Of a DNA stretch of 58,022 nt, positions 41,687 to 51,972 are shown piece after piece (positions within the stretch are counted from its first letter, which is position 1; the number at the start of each line of letters is the position of its first letter). The notes beneath the pieces were generated by a model. That model did not search any database. It saw nothing but the letters and a program-made list of their open reading frames with translations, and was not told the origin of the DNA. A program made the translations under genes and the position numbers. The stretch lies in assembly GCA_031260965.1 (NCBI GenBank), contig JAISKK010000016.1, forward strand, positions 1-58,022. The letters are read 5' to 3'. The stretch is from Desulfovibrio sp. (GTDB lineage: Bacteria; Desulfobacterota; Desulfovibrionia; Desulfovibrionales; Desulfovibrionaceae).

Positions 41687-44194
41687 ATGGCGAACACGAA
41701 CCAAGACGGATCCAGGGCTCTGCCTGGAGGCGGAGGCGGCGCGACGCCGCTCGTCGACATTGAAAAGGAACTGCGCAAGTCCTATTTGGAATATTCACTG
41801 TCCGTCATCATCGGCCGGGCCATTCCCGATGTCCGCGATGGCTTAAAGCCCGTGCACAGGCGCATTCTCTTTGCCCAGCACGATCTCGGCAACACCTTCA
41901 ACCGTCCGCCCAAAAAAAGCGCCCGCGTAGTCGGCGACGTGATCGGCAAATATCACCCGCACGGCGATTCCGCTGTTTATGATGCTCTGGTGCGTATGGC
42001 TCAGGACTTTTCCATGCGCGATCCACTGGTGGACGGGCAGGGCAATTTCGGGTCCATAGACGGTGATTCCCCTGCTGCCATGCGGTACACGGAAGTGCGT
42101 ATGGCCCGTCTGGCCGGAGAGTTTCTCGCCGACATCGGCAAACAGACGGTCGACTTTCGCCCCAATTACGACAATACCCTGGAAGAGCCGGTGGTTCTGC
42201 CGACCAAAGTGCCGAATTTTCTGCTCAACGGGACATCCGGCATAGCAGTGGGCATGGCCACCAATGTCCCGCCGCATAATCTGGGCGAGCTTTGCGGCGC
42301 CCTGTTGCATCTTTTGGACGAACCCGCCTGCGCGATTTCGGAGCTTACGGAATTTGTCCAGGGTCCGGATTTTCCGACCGGGGGCATAGTCTATGCAGGC
42401 AAAGGACTGGACGATGCCTTCCGTAGCGGACGCGGATCGGTCAAGGTACGCGGACGGGTGGAGATTGAAACGCGTCCCAAGGGCGGCGAGAGCATTGTCA
42501 TAAAAGAAATTCCCTATGCTCTGAACAAATCCAGCCTGGTTAAGAAAATAGCCGCTTTGGTCAATGAAAAACGTATTGACGGGGTGGCGGATCTGCGCGA
42601 CGAATCCGACCGCAAAGGCATCCGCATCGTTCTGGATTTGAAGCGCGGCGCGGTTGCCGAGATACTTATCAACTCCCTGTACAAGTATACGCCCCTGGAA
42701 AGCTCCTTCGCCTACAATATGCTGGCGGTAGTGGGCAACAGACCGCAACTTCTGGACTTAAAAAGCGCTCTGGCCTATTTCCTCGAACATCGGCGCGAAG
42801 TGGTCATAAGACGCACCCGTTTCGATCTGAAGGAATCCGAAGCCCAGGCCCATATCCTGGAAGGCCTGAGCATCGCCTTGGACAATATTGAGGCCGTCAT
42901 CTCCCTGATCCGGGCCTCCAAGACACCGGACGAGGCCAGAGAGGACCTGATGCAAAAGTTCAGCCTCTCGGACCTGCAAAGCCGGGCCATTCTGAACATG
43001 CGCCTGCAACGTCTGACCGGACTTGAGCGGGACAAGTTGCTGGCTGACTATCGCGAACTGATCCAAAATATCGCCTGGCTGAAATCCATTCTGGAAAATG
43101 ATGAAATTCTGCGCTCCGTTATCCGGGACGAGATCAAGGAATTGAAGGACACTTTTGCCAGCAAACGCAGAAGCGAAATTGTGCGCGAAGACCCGGTCGG
43201 CATCGAGGTGGAAGATTTAATCCCGGATGAGGATGTTGTCATTACCGTGTCCCGGCGCGGCTATATCAAGCGCACCACCCTGGACAACTACCATCAGCAG
43301 CGCCGGGGCGGTCAGGGCATAGCCGGCTTGCAGATGAGCGATGGGGATATGGTCCAGGATTTTTTGACCACCTCCAACCACCAGTTCCTGCTGCTTTTCA
43401 CCAACCGGGGACGTATGCACCAGCTCAAGGTCCATCAGGTCCCGGAGGGCAGCCGCACCGCCAAGGGCGCGCATATCGCCAATCTCCTTCCCCTGGAAAA
43501 GGAAGAGTCTGTGACCGTGGCCCTCAGCGTGCGCGAATTCAACGCGGAACGCTATTTCCTTTTCGTTACCCGGCGCGGAATGATTAAGCGTTCGGACGCT
43601 TCTCTTTATGCGCGCGCCCGTAAGAGTGGCATCAATGCCGTGGGGCTGCGGGAAGGAGATGAGCTGATCATGGTGCGCGAGGTACAGGAAAACTGCCAGG
43701 TGGTGCTGACCACTGCGGCCGGTCAGGCCATCCGTTTTGCCTGCACAGAAGCCAGACCCACGGGGCGCGGCGCGGCAGGCGTCAAGGGCATTGCCCTGCG
43801 CGGCGGCGATGAGGTGGTGGCCTGCGTGATCATCTTCCCGGACAATGAAGATATTTCCATAATGACCATAGCCCGCAACGGATACGGCAAGCGCACCGGT
43901 CTGGAGCTTTATCCCGCCCAGAGCCGGGGAGGCCGGGGGGTGATCAATTTGCGGACCACGAATAAAACCGGACCGGTAATCGGGGCCATTCCGGTTGCGG
44001 ATAACAATGCCCTCCTCCTTCTGACTTCCGCGAACAAGATCATCCGTATCGGGATGGATGAAATTCGCAAAATCGGGAGAGTAACCCAGGGAGTGCGTCT
44101 GGTTTCCCTGCCCGAGGGAGCTTCGGTGGTCGGCTTTGCCCGCATTGACGACAACGGCGACGACACCGAGGCAGAACCCGGCAAAGAGGTGTAA
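41687..44194 (+). CDS. gyrA: DNA gyrase subunit A
   Basis: 835 residues. The breakage-reunion domain has the catalytic tyrosine in [10 protein letters not shown]. The quinolone-determining stretch reads [13 protein letters not shown], with the sensitive-type Ser and Asp. The C-terminal beta-pinwheel has six repeats, including a GyrA-box-like QRRGGQG. A glycine-rich stretch (GGGGGA) near residue 15 precedes the conserved start of the domain. Cuts and rejoins DNA as A2B2 with GyrB. The stop overlaps the next start (TAATG). Confidence 0.97.
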   Translation: MANTNQDGSRALPGGGGGATPLVDIEKELRKSYLEYSLSVIIGRAIPDVRDGLKPVHRRILFAQHDLGNTFNRPPKKSARVVGDVIGKYHPHGDSAVYDALVRMAQDFSMRDPLVDGQGNFGSIDGDSPAAMRYTEVRMARLAGEFLADIGKQTVDFRPNYDNTLEEPVVLPTKVPNFLLNGTSGIAVGMATNVPPHNLGELCGALLHLLDEPACAISELTEFVQGPDFPTGGIVYAGKGLDDAFRSGRGSVKVRGRVEIETRPKGGESIVIKEIPYALNKSSLVKKIAALVNEKRIDGVADLRDESDRKGIRIVLDLKRGAVAEILINSLYKYTPLESSFAYNMLAVVGNRPQLLDLKSALAYFLEHRREVVIRRTRFDLKESEAQAHILEGLSIALDNIEAVISLIRASKTPDEAREDLMQKFSLSDLQSRAILNMRLQRLTGLERDKLLADYRELIQNIAWLKSILENDEILRSVIRDEIKELKDTFASKRRSEIVREDPVGIEVEDLIPDEDVVITVSRRGYIKRTTLDNYHQQRRGGQGIAGLQMSDGDMVQDFLTTSNHQFLLLFTNRGRMHQLKVHQVPEGSRTAKGAHIANLLPLEKEESVTVALSVREFNAERYFLFVTRRGMIKRSDASLYARARKSGINAVGLREGDELIMVREVQENCQVVLTTAAGQAIRFACTEARPTGRGAAGVKGIALRGGDEVVACVIIFPDNEDISIMTIARNGYGKRTGLELYPAQSRGGRGVINLRTTNKTGPVIGAIPVADNNALLLLTSANKIIRIGMDEIRKIGRVTQGVRLVSLPEGASVVGFARIDDNGDDTEAEPGKEV

Positions 44195-45066
44195 TGCGCA
44201 AAAAAAACAGCGACCGCGCCCTTGCCGCTCTTCTCCTTCTTGCCCTTCTCCTCTGCGCCTGTCCTCTGGAGGAAAACCGCGCGGGTGATGATCTGCTCCT
44301 GGCCGACAAGGCTGTGGAAGAACAGGACGTCGGCGATGCGGAGATGTACTTTTTGCGTTATTTGCGCAAGAATCCGGACGGGAAACGGCGCTGGGACGTC
44401 TGGCAGCAACTCTTGTCTATAGCCCTCAATATCAGGCAGGACAATGCCACCGCCAAGGATTACCTGGAAATAATGCTTGTGGAATTCTCCGGGGACCCGT
44501 CGCGTCGGCGCGACATAGCCATGGATCTGGCCCTGCTCTGCCGGGATATGCGTTTTTATACCCGGGCCGCGGAACTTTGGGAAAGTCTGGCCGACGACCC
44601 CGACCTGGGTGCGGAAGAAAAAGCTCTGGCTTACCGGGAACAGGCTTACAACTACCTGCGTCGTCTGGAATTCACCCCGGCCGCCGAATCCCTGGATCTT
44701 TGTCTGAAACTCAAGGCCGGTCCCGAACGTATGGCCGACTGCTATTATGCTCTGGCCGAAACCCAGTTGCTCAACGAGGATCTTAAAGCCTCGGAGACGG
44801 CTTTGCGGGATCTGCTTATGATTGAGGGACTGCCGGAAGATCGCAAATCCGCCGCTGTCTTCATGCTTTCCGAGGTTTTGGAGATGCGGGATCTGCCGGA
44901 GGAGTCACGCCTGCTCCTGGAGAGCATTATGCAGACCTATCCCAATTCCAAGGTCATAGAAGTACGTCTGGGGGCGCTGAAAGGGAAAAAAAGCGCTGCT
45001 TCCCCGGCTCGATCCCCCCGTCCCGGAACGGAGGGCAGAAACCCCGCTCCGGAGAGAAGAAAATGA
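44194..45066 (+). CDS. TPR-repeat lipoprotein
   Basis: 290 residues. The signal peptide ends in LLLCAC, giving a lipidated cysteine near residue 23. The mature protein is helical with tetratricopeptide-like repeats (AEMYFLRYLRKNPDG, AKDYLEIMLVEF, RAAELWESLADDPD, AESLDLCLKL, ASETALRDLLMIEG) and a basic, Pro/Ser-rich tail. The layout recalls BamD/YfiO-like or other envelope scaffold lipoproteins, without clear identity. Coupled to gyrA by a TAATG overlap. Confidence 0.8.
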   Translation: MRKKNSDRALAALLLLALLLCACPLEENRAGDDLLLADKAVEEQDVGDAEMYFLRYLRKNPDGKRRWDVWQQLLSIALNIRQDNATAKDYLEIMLVEFSGDPSRRRDIAMDLALLCRDMRFYTRAAELWESLADDPDLGAEEKALAYREQAYNYLRRLEFTPAAESLDLCLKLKAGPERMADCYYALAETQLLNEDLKASETALRDLLMIEGLPEDRKSAAVFMLSEVLEMRDLPEESRLLLESIMQTYPNSKVIEVRLGALKGKKSAASPARSPRPGTEGRNPAPERRK

Positions 45067-45512
45067 AAATATTACTGTCCCGCCTCCTGCCCCTGCTGCG
45101 CTTCTCATCCGGCGCCATCGCCCTTGTTCCGGTTCTGGCGTTTTTGTCCGGCTGCGCCACAGGAGCAGTGGACCGGCTTTTGCCGCATCTGGATACCTTG
45201 TCCGTGGCTGTCAGCTATTTCGGTGAGCCGCAGTCCGGCACAAAAACAGTGGAAGGCCCAAGCCGCTATGAATGGCTCCTGGACGATGTAACGACGGTAC
45301 CCGGACAGTACGTGACCGTGCGCATACTCATGGGCAGCGACCGGCATGGATTCCCGGTCTACTACGAATATACGGAATGGGTGCCGGAACATCTGGAAAA
45401 ACGCTATTGCCGGCTGAACATTACGGTCGGTCCGGAGGGTCGGATTCTGGACTTTTCCAGCGAAGGCGACCACTGTGACAGTCTGCTGAAAAGACCCAGT
45501 ACTTACCAATAA
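45063..45512 (+). CDS. Small lipoprotein of unknown function
   Basis: 149 residues with a lipoprotein signal peptide ending in LSGC (cysteine near residue 31). The mature part has an SYFGEPQSGTKTVEGPSRYE segment and two later cysteines (CRLNIT, GDHC) that could form a disulfide. Unrecognised. It overlaps the TPR lipoprotein by four bases (ATGA). Confidence 0.75.
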   Translation: MKILLSRLLPLLRFSSGAIALVPVLAFLSGCATGAVDRLLPHLDTLSVAVSYFGEPQSGTKTVEGPSRYEWLLDDVTTVPGQYVTVRILMGSDRHGFPVYYEYTEWVPEHLEKRYCRLNITVGPEGRILDFSSEGDHCDSLLKRPSTYQ

Positions 45513-45528
45513 GGCATGAGGAATTGAC

Positions 45529-45906
45529 ATGGCCGGGAGCGAAAGAGAAAAAATCCACCATGAACTGCTTGAAGCCCTGTATAAGGCGCGCAAGCAGGTG
45601 GAATACCTTGAAGCCGCCTTGGCCCATAACGCCGCCTTCCTGGGCACGGGAGTTGAGCGCGACTCCGGGATCGCCCGGCCCGCGCCCGGAGACTCTCCTC
45701 TGCCCGAAACTGTTCTGCGTTATATCGGTCTGATTGGCCCGGAAGAAGATATCAGCGACTATCTCGGTCGGGACGGGCACAACGAAAGCCGCCCCAGACT
45801 CGGCAAGGACGCGCCGGAAATTGTGCGGCCCATGACCGAGCCCAGGGTCGGTCAGCTGGTAGGCGCGGTTGCGGCAGGACATCCGGATGACAAATTACCT
45901 CTTTAA
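45529..45906 (+). CDS. Hypothetical protein with N-terminal coiled coil
   Basis: 125 residues with no signal peptide. The first 35 residues (EREKIHHELLEALYKARKQV) have heptad character. The rest is Pro/Gly-rich and polar, ending HPDDKLPL. A GAGGAA site precedes the ATG. The 3' end overlaps the next gene by 20 bases. Probably cytoplasmic; function unknown. Confidence 0.65.
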   Translation: MAGSEREKIHHELLEALYKARKQVEYLEAALAHNAAFLGTGVERDSGIARPAPGDSPLPETVLRYIGLIGPEEDISDYLGRDGHNESRPRLGKDAPEIVRPMTEPRVGQLVGAVAAGHPDDKLPL

Positions 45907-46693
45907 GAGCCTGTTTTGCATTTTGCTCTGTCTGGGCCTCTTTTGTCCGCCTGCGCAGGCGGACGCCCCACCCCCTCCCCAGGGACTGGGAAAACTTGCA
46001 AAAGCGACTGACCCCCATACGGTTGCGGAGTCCTTTCTCGGTATTCCCTACCGTGTGGACGGGGCCATTGACGATCAGGGCTTTTTTACCCTTTTTGCCG
46101 ACCCGGCCAGGCGTTTCAGCAGCCCCGGCCTGAATTGCAGCGGTCTGGTCCTCGGGATGTCCCGTTTTCTGCTGCAAAAAAACATCCCTCTGCAAGGGGT
46201 CTTGCGCGACCGCCTGGGCGACAGCGGACCTGGAGCGAAACTGGGCGAGGACTGGGACTTTGGCTGGGATCTGGTCATGAACATATCCGAAGGCATTCCC
46301 CGAACTTTGCTGTTGCCGGATTTTGCCGTCGCCGATCCGGTTGCGGGATCGGGTATTGGACCGCGCGGCTATGACATCCACAAGCCGGGGAGTCTGGAAG
46401 AACTCGGTCGGCGTCTGCGGCCGGGTTTCCTCTATCTGGTCAGTATGAGTGTTGAAGGACGCCGGGAGGGCTACCCCCTCTCCCACTATCACGTTGGCTT
46501 GATCCTCGTGAACGGCAAAGGACAGGCCTGGTTTTACCAGACCACGGGCCGGGGCGGAGCGGCGAACCGGCGGGATCTGAAAAGCGCCGCAGGCCGCGAG
46601 TCTTTCCGGAAATCCTTCGCCAACGGTGGCGACAATCGTCGTATGCTGCTGGTTGTGGAAGTGGATCTGCCGGCCCGCTCTGGAGCAGATTAA
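45887..46693 (+). CDS. Exported NlpC/P60-like (papain-fold) protein
   Basis: 268 residues from ATG 45887, with AGGA seven bases upstream. A signal peptide ends near PAQADAP. LGIPYRVDGAIDDQG, LNCSGLVLGMSRF (candidate nucleophile C84) and SHYHVGLILV (candidate histidine H202) follow the order of NlpC/P60 cysteine peptidases that cut peptidoglycan stem peptides. The spacing between Cys and His is longer than usual because of an insertion, so activity is uncertain. Fourth gene of the envelope cluster behind gyrA. Confidence 0.7.
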   Translation: MTNYLFKSLFCILLCLGLFCPPAQADAPPPPQGLGKLAKATDPHTVAESFLGIPYRVDGAIDDQGFFTLFADPARRFSSPGLNCSGLVLGMSRFLLQKNIPLQGVLRDRLGDSGPGAKLGEDWDFGWDLVMNISEGIPRTLLLPDFAVADPVAGSGIGPRGYDIHKPGSLEELGRRLRPGFLYLVSMSVEGRREGYPLSHYHVGLILVNGKGQAWFYQTTGRGGAANRRDLKSAAGRESFRKSFANGGDNRRMLLVVEVDLPARSGAD

Positions 46694-46725
46694 CAATTTA
46701 CCAGTAGCTAAGCAGAAGGAGAAGC

Positions 46726-47223
46726 ATGATTTTGCCGGTACTGCAATATCCGGACCCCCGGCTGACCCTCAAGGCCCAAGCCGTTTCGGAGATAACCCCA
46801 AAGATCCGGACCCTGGCGGCAGACATGGCCGAGACCATGTACGCCCGCGACGGCGTGGGTTTGGCCGCGCCTCAGGTCGGGGAGTCCCTGCGTCTGGTGG
46901 TCATGGATATGACCGGGCCGGACGAGCGCTCGGATTTGCGCGTCCTGATCAACCCCCTTATTGTCCTGTCCGGAGAAGAAGTCGAAGCCGAGGAAGGTTG
47001 CCTTTCAGTTTGCGATTATAGCGCCAAAGTGGCGCGCCGCGAATTCGCGCGGGTTGAGGCTCTGGATCTGGACGGCCACCACCAGGTCTTTGATGCTCAG
47101 GGCCGCATGGCCGTATGCGTTCAACATGAATGTGATCATCTGGACGGGGTGCTTTTCATCGACCGTTTAAGCCGGCTCAAGCGGGGAATGCTGGACCGGC
47201 GTCTGCAAAAGAAAAAGATTTGA
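46726..47223 (+). CDS. def: Peptide deformylase
   Basis: 165 residues with all three family motifs: GVGLAAPQ, EGCLSV and QHECDHLDG, which bind the metal through one Cys and two His. It removes the formyl group from new proteins. An AAGGAG site is present. It is followed with a four-base overlap by fmt, the usual pairing of formylation and deformylation. Confidence 0.97.
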   Translation: MILPVLQYPDPRLTLKAQAVSEITPKIRTLAADMAETMYARDGVGLAAPQVGESLRLVVMDMTGPDERSDLRVLINPLIVLSGEEVEAEEGCLSVCDYSAKVARREFARVEALDLDGHHQVFDAQGRMAVCVQHECDHLDGVLFIDRLSRLKRGMLDRRLQKKKI

Positions 47224-48365
47224 GCGCGCGTCCTGAAACACCCGCTGCAGGCGCGCAATCCGCCCCCCCGTCCCTGCCCGGGCAGGACGGGCCTCTGCGG
47301 GCGGTTTTTATGGGCAGCCCGGATTTCGCGGCCATTATCCTACGCCGTTTGCTGGATTCCCCTTTGCTCGATATTTGCGGGGTCTGCACCCAGCCGGATC
47401 GGCCTGCCGGACGCGGGCGCAAAAACAGCCCCCCGCCGGTAAAAATTGTCGCCCTGGACCGTTCTCTGCCTCTGCTCCAGGCCGAACATTTCAAGGCTGA
47501 TGCGGAAGGGGACGCTGCCTTTGTCCGCCTGGCCGACTGGACGCCGGATCTGCTCATTGTGGCCGCTTACGGACTGATCCTGCCCCGGCGTGTTCTCGAC
47601 CTGCCCCGGATGCTGCCCCTGAACGTCCACGCTTCCCTACTTCCCCGGCACAGGGGAGCGGCCCCTATCCAGCGCGCTTTGCTGGCCGGGGATTTTGTGA
47701 CCGGGATCAGCATCATGCGCATGGTAAGCGAACTCGATGCCGGTCCCATACTTCTGCAAAGGGCCGTAGGCATCGACATAGCGGAAACTTACCAGACCCT
47801 GCATGATGAACTGGCCGGGGAAGGGGCGGAATTGCTGCTGCTGGCCATAGAACGCCTGCGCGCGGGAAAAGCGGTCCTGATCGATCAGGATGCGGGACGC
47901 GCCACTTATGCGCCGAAAATTACCCGCCTGGATTGCCCTCTGGATTTCTCCCAACCCGCCGCTGTCCTGCATGCCCATATCCGCGCCCTCTACCCTAAAC
48001 CCGGAGCGACCATGCTCCTGCATCGTCCGGGCAGGGAGGATCTGCAACTCAGCGCTGCCCCCGGGATTTACCCCTTGCCCGAAGACCTGGCGACATTCGT
48101 CAAAAACACGCGGATCCGCCTGCATGGGGGCGTTTGGGATGAAGATTGGGATGGATTTGGGGACAGAGAGTGGAACAAACTGGCCGGGCGGGTTCTCGGG
48201 CTTGAAAAGGGCGTTTTGCTTGTAGCTTGCGCCGATGGGGCTTACGCTTTCTCCAGTCTGCGTCCGGCCGGAAAAAAGAGTATGGATGCGGGGGCCTTTG
48301 CCAATGGGTACCTTGGAGGCTGTGCTCTGTCCGGGAAGGACGGGGTTTTTTTCAGCGCGGGATAA
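47220..48365 (+). CDS. fmt: Methionyl-tRNA formyltransferase
   Basis: 381 residues if it begins at TTG 47220, which overlaps the def stop as TTGA. The next ATG (47310) lies inside the conserved RAVFMGSPDFA and is too late. The formyl-folate-binding NVHASLLPRHRGAAPIQ contains the catalytic Asn-His pair, and the C-terminal OB-like domain binds tRNA. It is longer than the usual 310-330 because of the N-terminal extension and an acidic insertion (WDEDWDGFGDREW) in the last third. Confidence 0.94.
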   Translation: MSARPETPAAGAQSAPPSLPGQDGPLRAVFMGSPDFAAIILRRLLDSPLLDICGVCTQPDRPAGRGRKNSPPPVKIVALDRSLPLLQAEHFKADAEGDAAFVRLADWTPDLLIVAAYGLILPRRVLDLPRMLPLNVHASLLPRHRGAAPIQRALLAGDFVTGISIMRMVSELDAGPILLQRAVGIDIAETYQTLHDELAGEGAELLLLAIERLRAGKAVLIDQDAGRATYAPKITRLDCPLDFSQPAAVLHAHIRALYPKPGATMLLHRPGREDLQLSAAPGIYPLPEDLATFVKNTRIRLHGGVWDEDWDGFGDREWNKLAGRVLGLEKGVLLVACADGAYAFSSLRPAGKKSMDAGAFANGYLGGCALSGKDGVFFSAG

Positions 48366-48403
48366 GCATTAACTGAGCGTAAAGCTAACGGTAAGCAATC
48401 GGA

Positions 48404-49405
48404 TTATTGTTCCCTGGTCAGGATATAATACGCCATTTGTTGCAGGACAAGCTTTTCCTGCGAAGGCGGGAAAGATTCAAGGGCGGCCCCGGCTTTTTCC
48501 AGATGCTCCTCAGCCAGCTTTCGGGCCCGTCCGGCATGGTCCTGCCCGTGGATTTCGTCGCAGATTCTTTCTATATCCGCATTGGAAAAATCACCATTTT
48601 CAAAACGCCTGCGAAAAGATTCCGCCTCTTGCCGGGAGAGAGCCGCCATATAGAAAAGCAGGGGCGGAGTAATTTTTCCCTCCCGCAAATCTCCGCCGCG
48701 CGGTTTGCCTGTGCCTGCACCAGCGCGGGCGGGATAAAAATCCAGGGCGTCGTCGACAATCTGAAAAGCTATGCCGAGTTCAAGGCCGAAACGGGCCGCC
48801 GCCTGCAACTGGGATTCGTTTGCTTTGGCCAGCAAGGCTCCGAGTTCGCAGGCCGCGCGCAGCATCCAGGCGGTTTTGCCGGTAATGATCTCCACATAGT
48901 CCGCATGGGATATGGAAATGTTGCGCAAACAGGCGAGTTCGGCGATTTCACCCTCAGCGGTGCGCATTACGGCCTCGGATACACAGTCCGTGAACCGGGT
49001 GTCGCCGAAGGAAGAAACCAGCAGCAGGGATTTGGCCAAAAGCGCGTCACCGGCCAGCAGGGTTTGGGAGGTCCCGAAGAGGAGATGGGCGGCCGCTCGG
49101 CTGCGACGCATATCCGCATTGTCCAGAATGTCGTCGTGCAGCAGGGTCGCCGTATGCAGCATCTCAATGGCCGCCCCCAGGGTATACAGCTTTTGCTCAA
49201 AGCAGCCGAAAGCCCGGCCGATCAGCAGAGTGAGCAGAGGGCGCAGGCGTTTGCCCCCCGCCAGAAGCAGATGCTCGGATATGCGGCGCGTATTTGCAGG
49301 CAGCCCCTGGATCCGGAGACCGATTTCCGCGTTGATTTTCGGAGTCTCAAGGGCAAAAGTGAGTTGAGGTTCCTGCTGTTCGGGCGCGGGAGTTCTGTTT
49401 TTCAT
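48404..49405 (-). CDS. Long-chain polyprenyl diphosphate synthase
   Basis: 333 residues, all-trans polyprenyl synthetase. The first aspartate-rich motif is DDILDNADMRR, the second DDALDFYP, and GGKRLRP binds isopentenyl diphosphate. It makes the isoprenoid tail of menaquinone (chain length not deducible). It overlaps mqnB by four bases (ATGA), which supports a quinone role. Confidence 0.92.
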   Translation of the reverse strand: MKNRTPAPEQQEPQLTFALETPKINAEIGLRIQGLPANTRRISEHLLLAGGKRLRPLLTLLIGRAFGCFEQKLYTLGAAIEMLHTATLLHDDILDNADMRRSRAAAHLLFGTSQTLLAGDALLAKSLLLVSSFGDTRFTDCVSEAVMRTAEGEIAELACLRNISISHADYVEIITGKTAWMLRAACELGALLAKANESQLQAAARFGLELGIAFQIVDDALDFYPARAGAGTGKPRGGDLREGKITPPLLFYMAALSRQEAESFRRRFENGDFSNADIERICDEIHGQDHAGRARKLAEEHLEKAGAALESFPPSQEKLVLQQMAYYILTREQ

Positions 49406-50352
49406 ACTCTTCCCAATAGTCTGACAGCGGCGCGGGACAAAGTTGCGCCGGCCGCAGTGAAATCCCAGCCCTGAGGTGGTCTTTTCCCTGCCGCGTTGGA
49501 AACGGCCCGCAATTCAATGAAAGCTATGCCTGCGGCGGCACAGGCCATGGCCAGGGCAAATCCTTCCATGTTTTCAACAAGCGCGCCGCTCAATGCGGCC
49601 ATACGCGCCGCCCGGCGCGGAGTTCCGGAAACCCCGGACAGTGTGGCGGCCGCGCCGGACAGAGTGGGCGCGGCAGATATGAAATTTTTTCCATTATGAC
49701 GGTTTTTCTCTTGCTTGCCAAGGCATAGTCCCATGGCGGCCAGGGCCTGGTCCGGCTCAAGGTCAATACGCGTGAAGATCGGGCCGCGCTCCAGGCGCGT
49801 CTGCGGCAGGGGCAGAGGCAGGGGAAAGCCGGGCTGCGGCAAGTCGTCCCTATACTGTTTTGGGGTATTCCCACAAGTATTTGCGCCTGCGGGGGAGTGT
49901 TCACCGGATTCCGGCCAGACCCCGTATTCCGGAAAAGTTTCTGCATCAACCAGGACCAGAGCGCCTTCCGGGGCGCGTTCAAGATCATAGCTGCCGGCAA
50001 AACCGAAATTTATCACCCCGTCCAAAGTTTTGCCCTGACCTTCGTCCTGCCGGACCCCGAGGTAAAAGCCGAGCGTAAGCGCCGCCGCTACCGGGCCTAC
50101 TCCGCAGATCAGAATTGCCAGATCATGCTCTGCAAGACGCAGAGCGGGCAGGGCCGGGCGAGTCTGGTCCTGCGGGATCAGGATTGAGTATTCGGCTATG
50201 TTGATATCGCTTCCGCCCGGCAACGCGGCCAGAACGGCGCGCATTTCCAGGGCGGTCGCCGTGACCGCCAGAAAAGAGCCGCGGTCTTTTTTCCTCTTCC
50301 CGTTTGGGTGTGGCGGGTCAGCCTGTTTGTATATTTTGCGCGCCTCCGTCAA
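49402..50352 (-). CDS. mqnB: Futalosine hydrolase
   Basis: 316 residues from TTG 50352, which overlaps the pssA stop (TTGA); no other in-frame start precedes the conserved AVTATALEMRAVL. It is a nucleoside phosphorylase-fold protein with GVGPVAAALTLG, INFGFAGSYD, LSGVSGT and the active-site VENMEGFALA. It releases hypoxanthine from futalosine in the alternative menaquinone pathway. It is longer than usual through a Pro-rich insertion (LPQPGFPLPLPLPQ) around residues 150-200. Confidence 0.85.
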   Translation of the reverse strand: MTEARKIYKQADPPHPNGKRKKDRGSFLAVTATALEMRAVLAALPGGSDINIAEYSILIPQDQTRPALPALRLAEHDLAILICGVGPVAAALTLGFYLGVRQDEGQGKTLDGVINFGFAGSYDLERAPEGALVLVDAETFPEYGVWPESGEHSPAGANTCGNTPKQYRDDLPQPGFPLPLPLPQTRLERGPIFTRIDLEPDQALAAMGLCLGKQEKNRHNGKNFISAAPTLSGAAATLSGVSGTPRRAARMAALSGALVENMEGFALAMACAAAGIAFIELRAVSNAAGKRPPQGWDFTAAGATLSRAAVRLLGRV

Positions 50353-51125
50353 CTGGGATGATCGCCGTGTTTTTCAGTGTGCCGGGATATCCGGTTGGCC
50401 AGTTTGGCCATTTTCGGCAGGGTGATGAAAGTATAAACCAGACCTGACAGGATATAGCCGAAGAGGATGATGCTGATGAAAACCTTGGGGTTGGCGACAA
50501 CCAGGGCGAAAATGACAATGGCCGGGATCATGGTCCGGAAAGGGTGGGCTTTGAGAAAGCCCAGTTCCTTGAAAGAGGCGTAGCGGATGCGGCTGACCAT
50601 GAGCAAGGCTATGGCTATGGCGCAGAATAGAGAAAAGCCCGAGATCCCGGAGTGGAACAATTCCGGCAGCCCGGAGTCGATGAGAATAATGCAGGCCAGG
50701 GCGCACCCCGCAGCAGGCGTGGGGAGTCCGGTAAAGAATTTCTTGTTGGCCGTTGAGGTGCTGATATTGAAACGCGCCAGACGCAGGGCCGCGCACACGG
50801 TGAACAGAAAACAGGCGGCCGTGCCCATGCCGTTGAAATTTTTCAGGGTGTACTGGAAGATCAAAAAAGATGGAGCAAGCCCGAAGGCGATAAGGTCGGC
50901 GAGGGAATCATACTGTACGCCGAATTCGCTGGAGGTCCCGGTCAGCCGCGCCACCTTGCCGTCCAGTCCGTCCATTATGGCGCTGAAAAGAACGGCATAG
51001 GCGCAGGATTCATAGCTGCCCGCCGCTGCCCAGAGAATACCCAGAAAACCCGCCAAAAGACTGGCTGTAGTGAAGAGGTTGGGCAGAATATAGACGCTTT
51101 TGTTTCTGGGAAGGGAACCTTCCAT
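50349..51125 (-). CDS. pssA: CDP-diacylglycerol--serine O-phosphatidyltransferase
   Basis: 258 residues with about seven membrane helices. The CDP-alcohol phosphotransferase motif DGLDGKVARLTG...GVQYDSLAD carries the catalytic aspartates. It makes phosphatidylserine, which the upstream psd product decarboxylates to phosphatidylethanolamine. psd-pssA is a common pairing; 23 bases separate them. Confidence 0.95.
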   Translation of the reverse strand: MEGSLPRNKSVYILPNLFTTASLLAGFLGILWAAAGSYESCAYAVLFSAIMDGLDGKVARLTGTSSEFGVQYDSLADLIAFGLAPSFLIFQYTLKNFNGMGTAACFLFTVCAALRLARFNISTSTANKKFFTGLPTPAAGCALACIILIDSGLPELFHSGISGFSLFCAIAIALLMVSRIRYASFKELGFLKAHPFRTMIPAIVIFALVVANPKVFISIILFGYILSGLVYTFITLPKMAKLANRISRHTEKHGDHPS

Positions 51126-51148
51126 GCGGCCTCCGTTTGGAATTGGAA

Positions 51149-51799
51149 TTACTCCGCCCCGTCTGTGCCGGCAATTACGCTGAGGCCGGCCGTGACCTTT
51201 TGACCAAGTTCAACCTTGGGCTGCCAGCCCGCAGGGAGATAGAGGTCAACTCGGGAGCCGAATTTTATCATACCGATGCGCTCGCCGCGCAGCAGCGGGT
51301 CCCCGATCTCGGCGTGGCAGACGATACGTCTGGCGATCAGCCCTGCTATCTGCACCATGCTCCAGCTTTGTCCGCGCTCGTCGAGGAGAGCGTATGCGCA
51401 ACGCTCATTGTCCCCGGATGCCTTGTCCAGAGAAGCGTTGAAAAATTTGCCCGCGTGATAGGCCAGGTCCGTAATTTTACCGGCAACCGGGCTTCTGTTC
51501 ACATGCACGTTGAAAACATTCATAAAAATGCAAATGCACAGACGCATCTCGCCGCTGAAAGGATCCGGCATGGAGGCGATTTTTACAATTTTGCCGTCCG
51601 CCGGGCTTACGGCCAGATTTGCCCCCTGCGGGACAACGCGTTCCGGGTCCCGGAAAAAATGGCAACAAAAAAAGACCAGCAGAAAACAGACGCAGGCAAG
51701 CAGGGCGCAACCAAGCAGGGCGGCCAGCACGGCCGCGAGGGAACACAAAAATATGGCCGGTCGGCCTTCAGGGCTTATGCCGACCCGAGCTTCGCGCAT
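51149..51799 (-). CDS. psd: Phosphatidylserine decarboxylase proenzyme (short form)
   Basis: 216 residues from ATG 51799, supported by GGAAGG; an extension to 51838 is unlikely. Two N-terminal membrane helices (residues 13-47) precede SPADGKIV and [13 protein letters not shown]. The self-cleavage site is G181-S182 ([11 protein letters not shown]), where the serine becomes the pyruvoyl group. Small PSD-A type enzyme. First gene of the psd-pssA-mqnB-polyprenyl synthase unit. Confidence 0.95.
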   Translation of the reverse strand: MREARVGISPEGRPAIFLCSLAAVLAALLGCALLACVCFLLVFFCCHFFRDPERVVPQGANLAVSPADGKIVKIASMPDPFSGEMRLCICIFMNVFNVHVNRSPVAGKITDLAYHAGKFFNASLDKASGDNERCAYALLDERGQSWSMVQIAGLIARRIVCHAEIGDPLLRGERIGMIKFGSRVDLYLPAGWQPKVELGQKVTAGLSVIAGTDGAE

Positions 51800-51972
51800 A
51801 GTGGAACCTTCCTGTACGTAGACTAGCGTATTCAACACTTATATGCAAGCCGGGCGTAAAACGGATCCGGCTCTTTTGAAAAACATGGCAGCGGCTCTTT
51901 TATCGTCAGGCAAGGAAGGCAAGTTTTTTGCGGTGGGGGCGAACGCCGTCTCCGTGCCGGCCTCCGCCGCGC

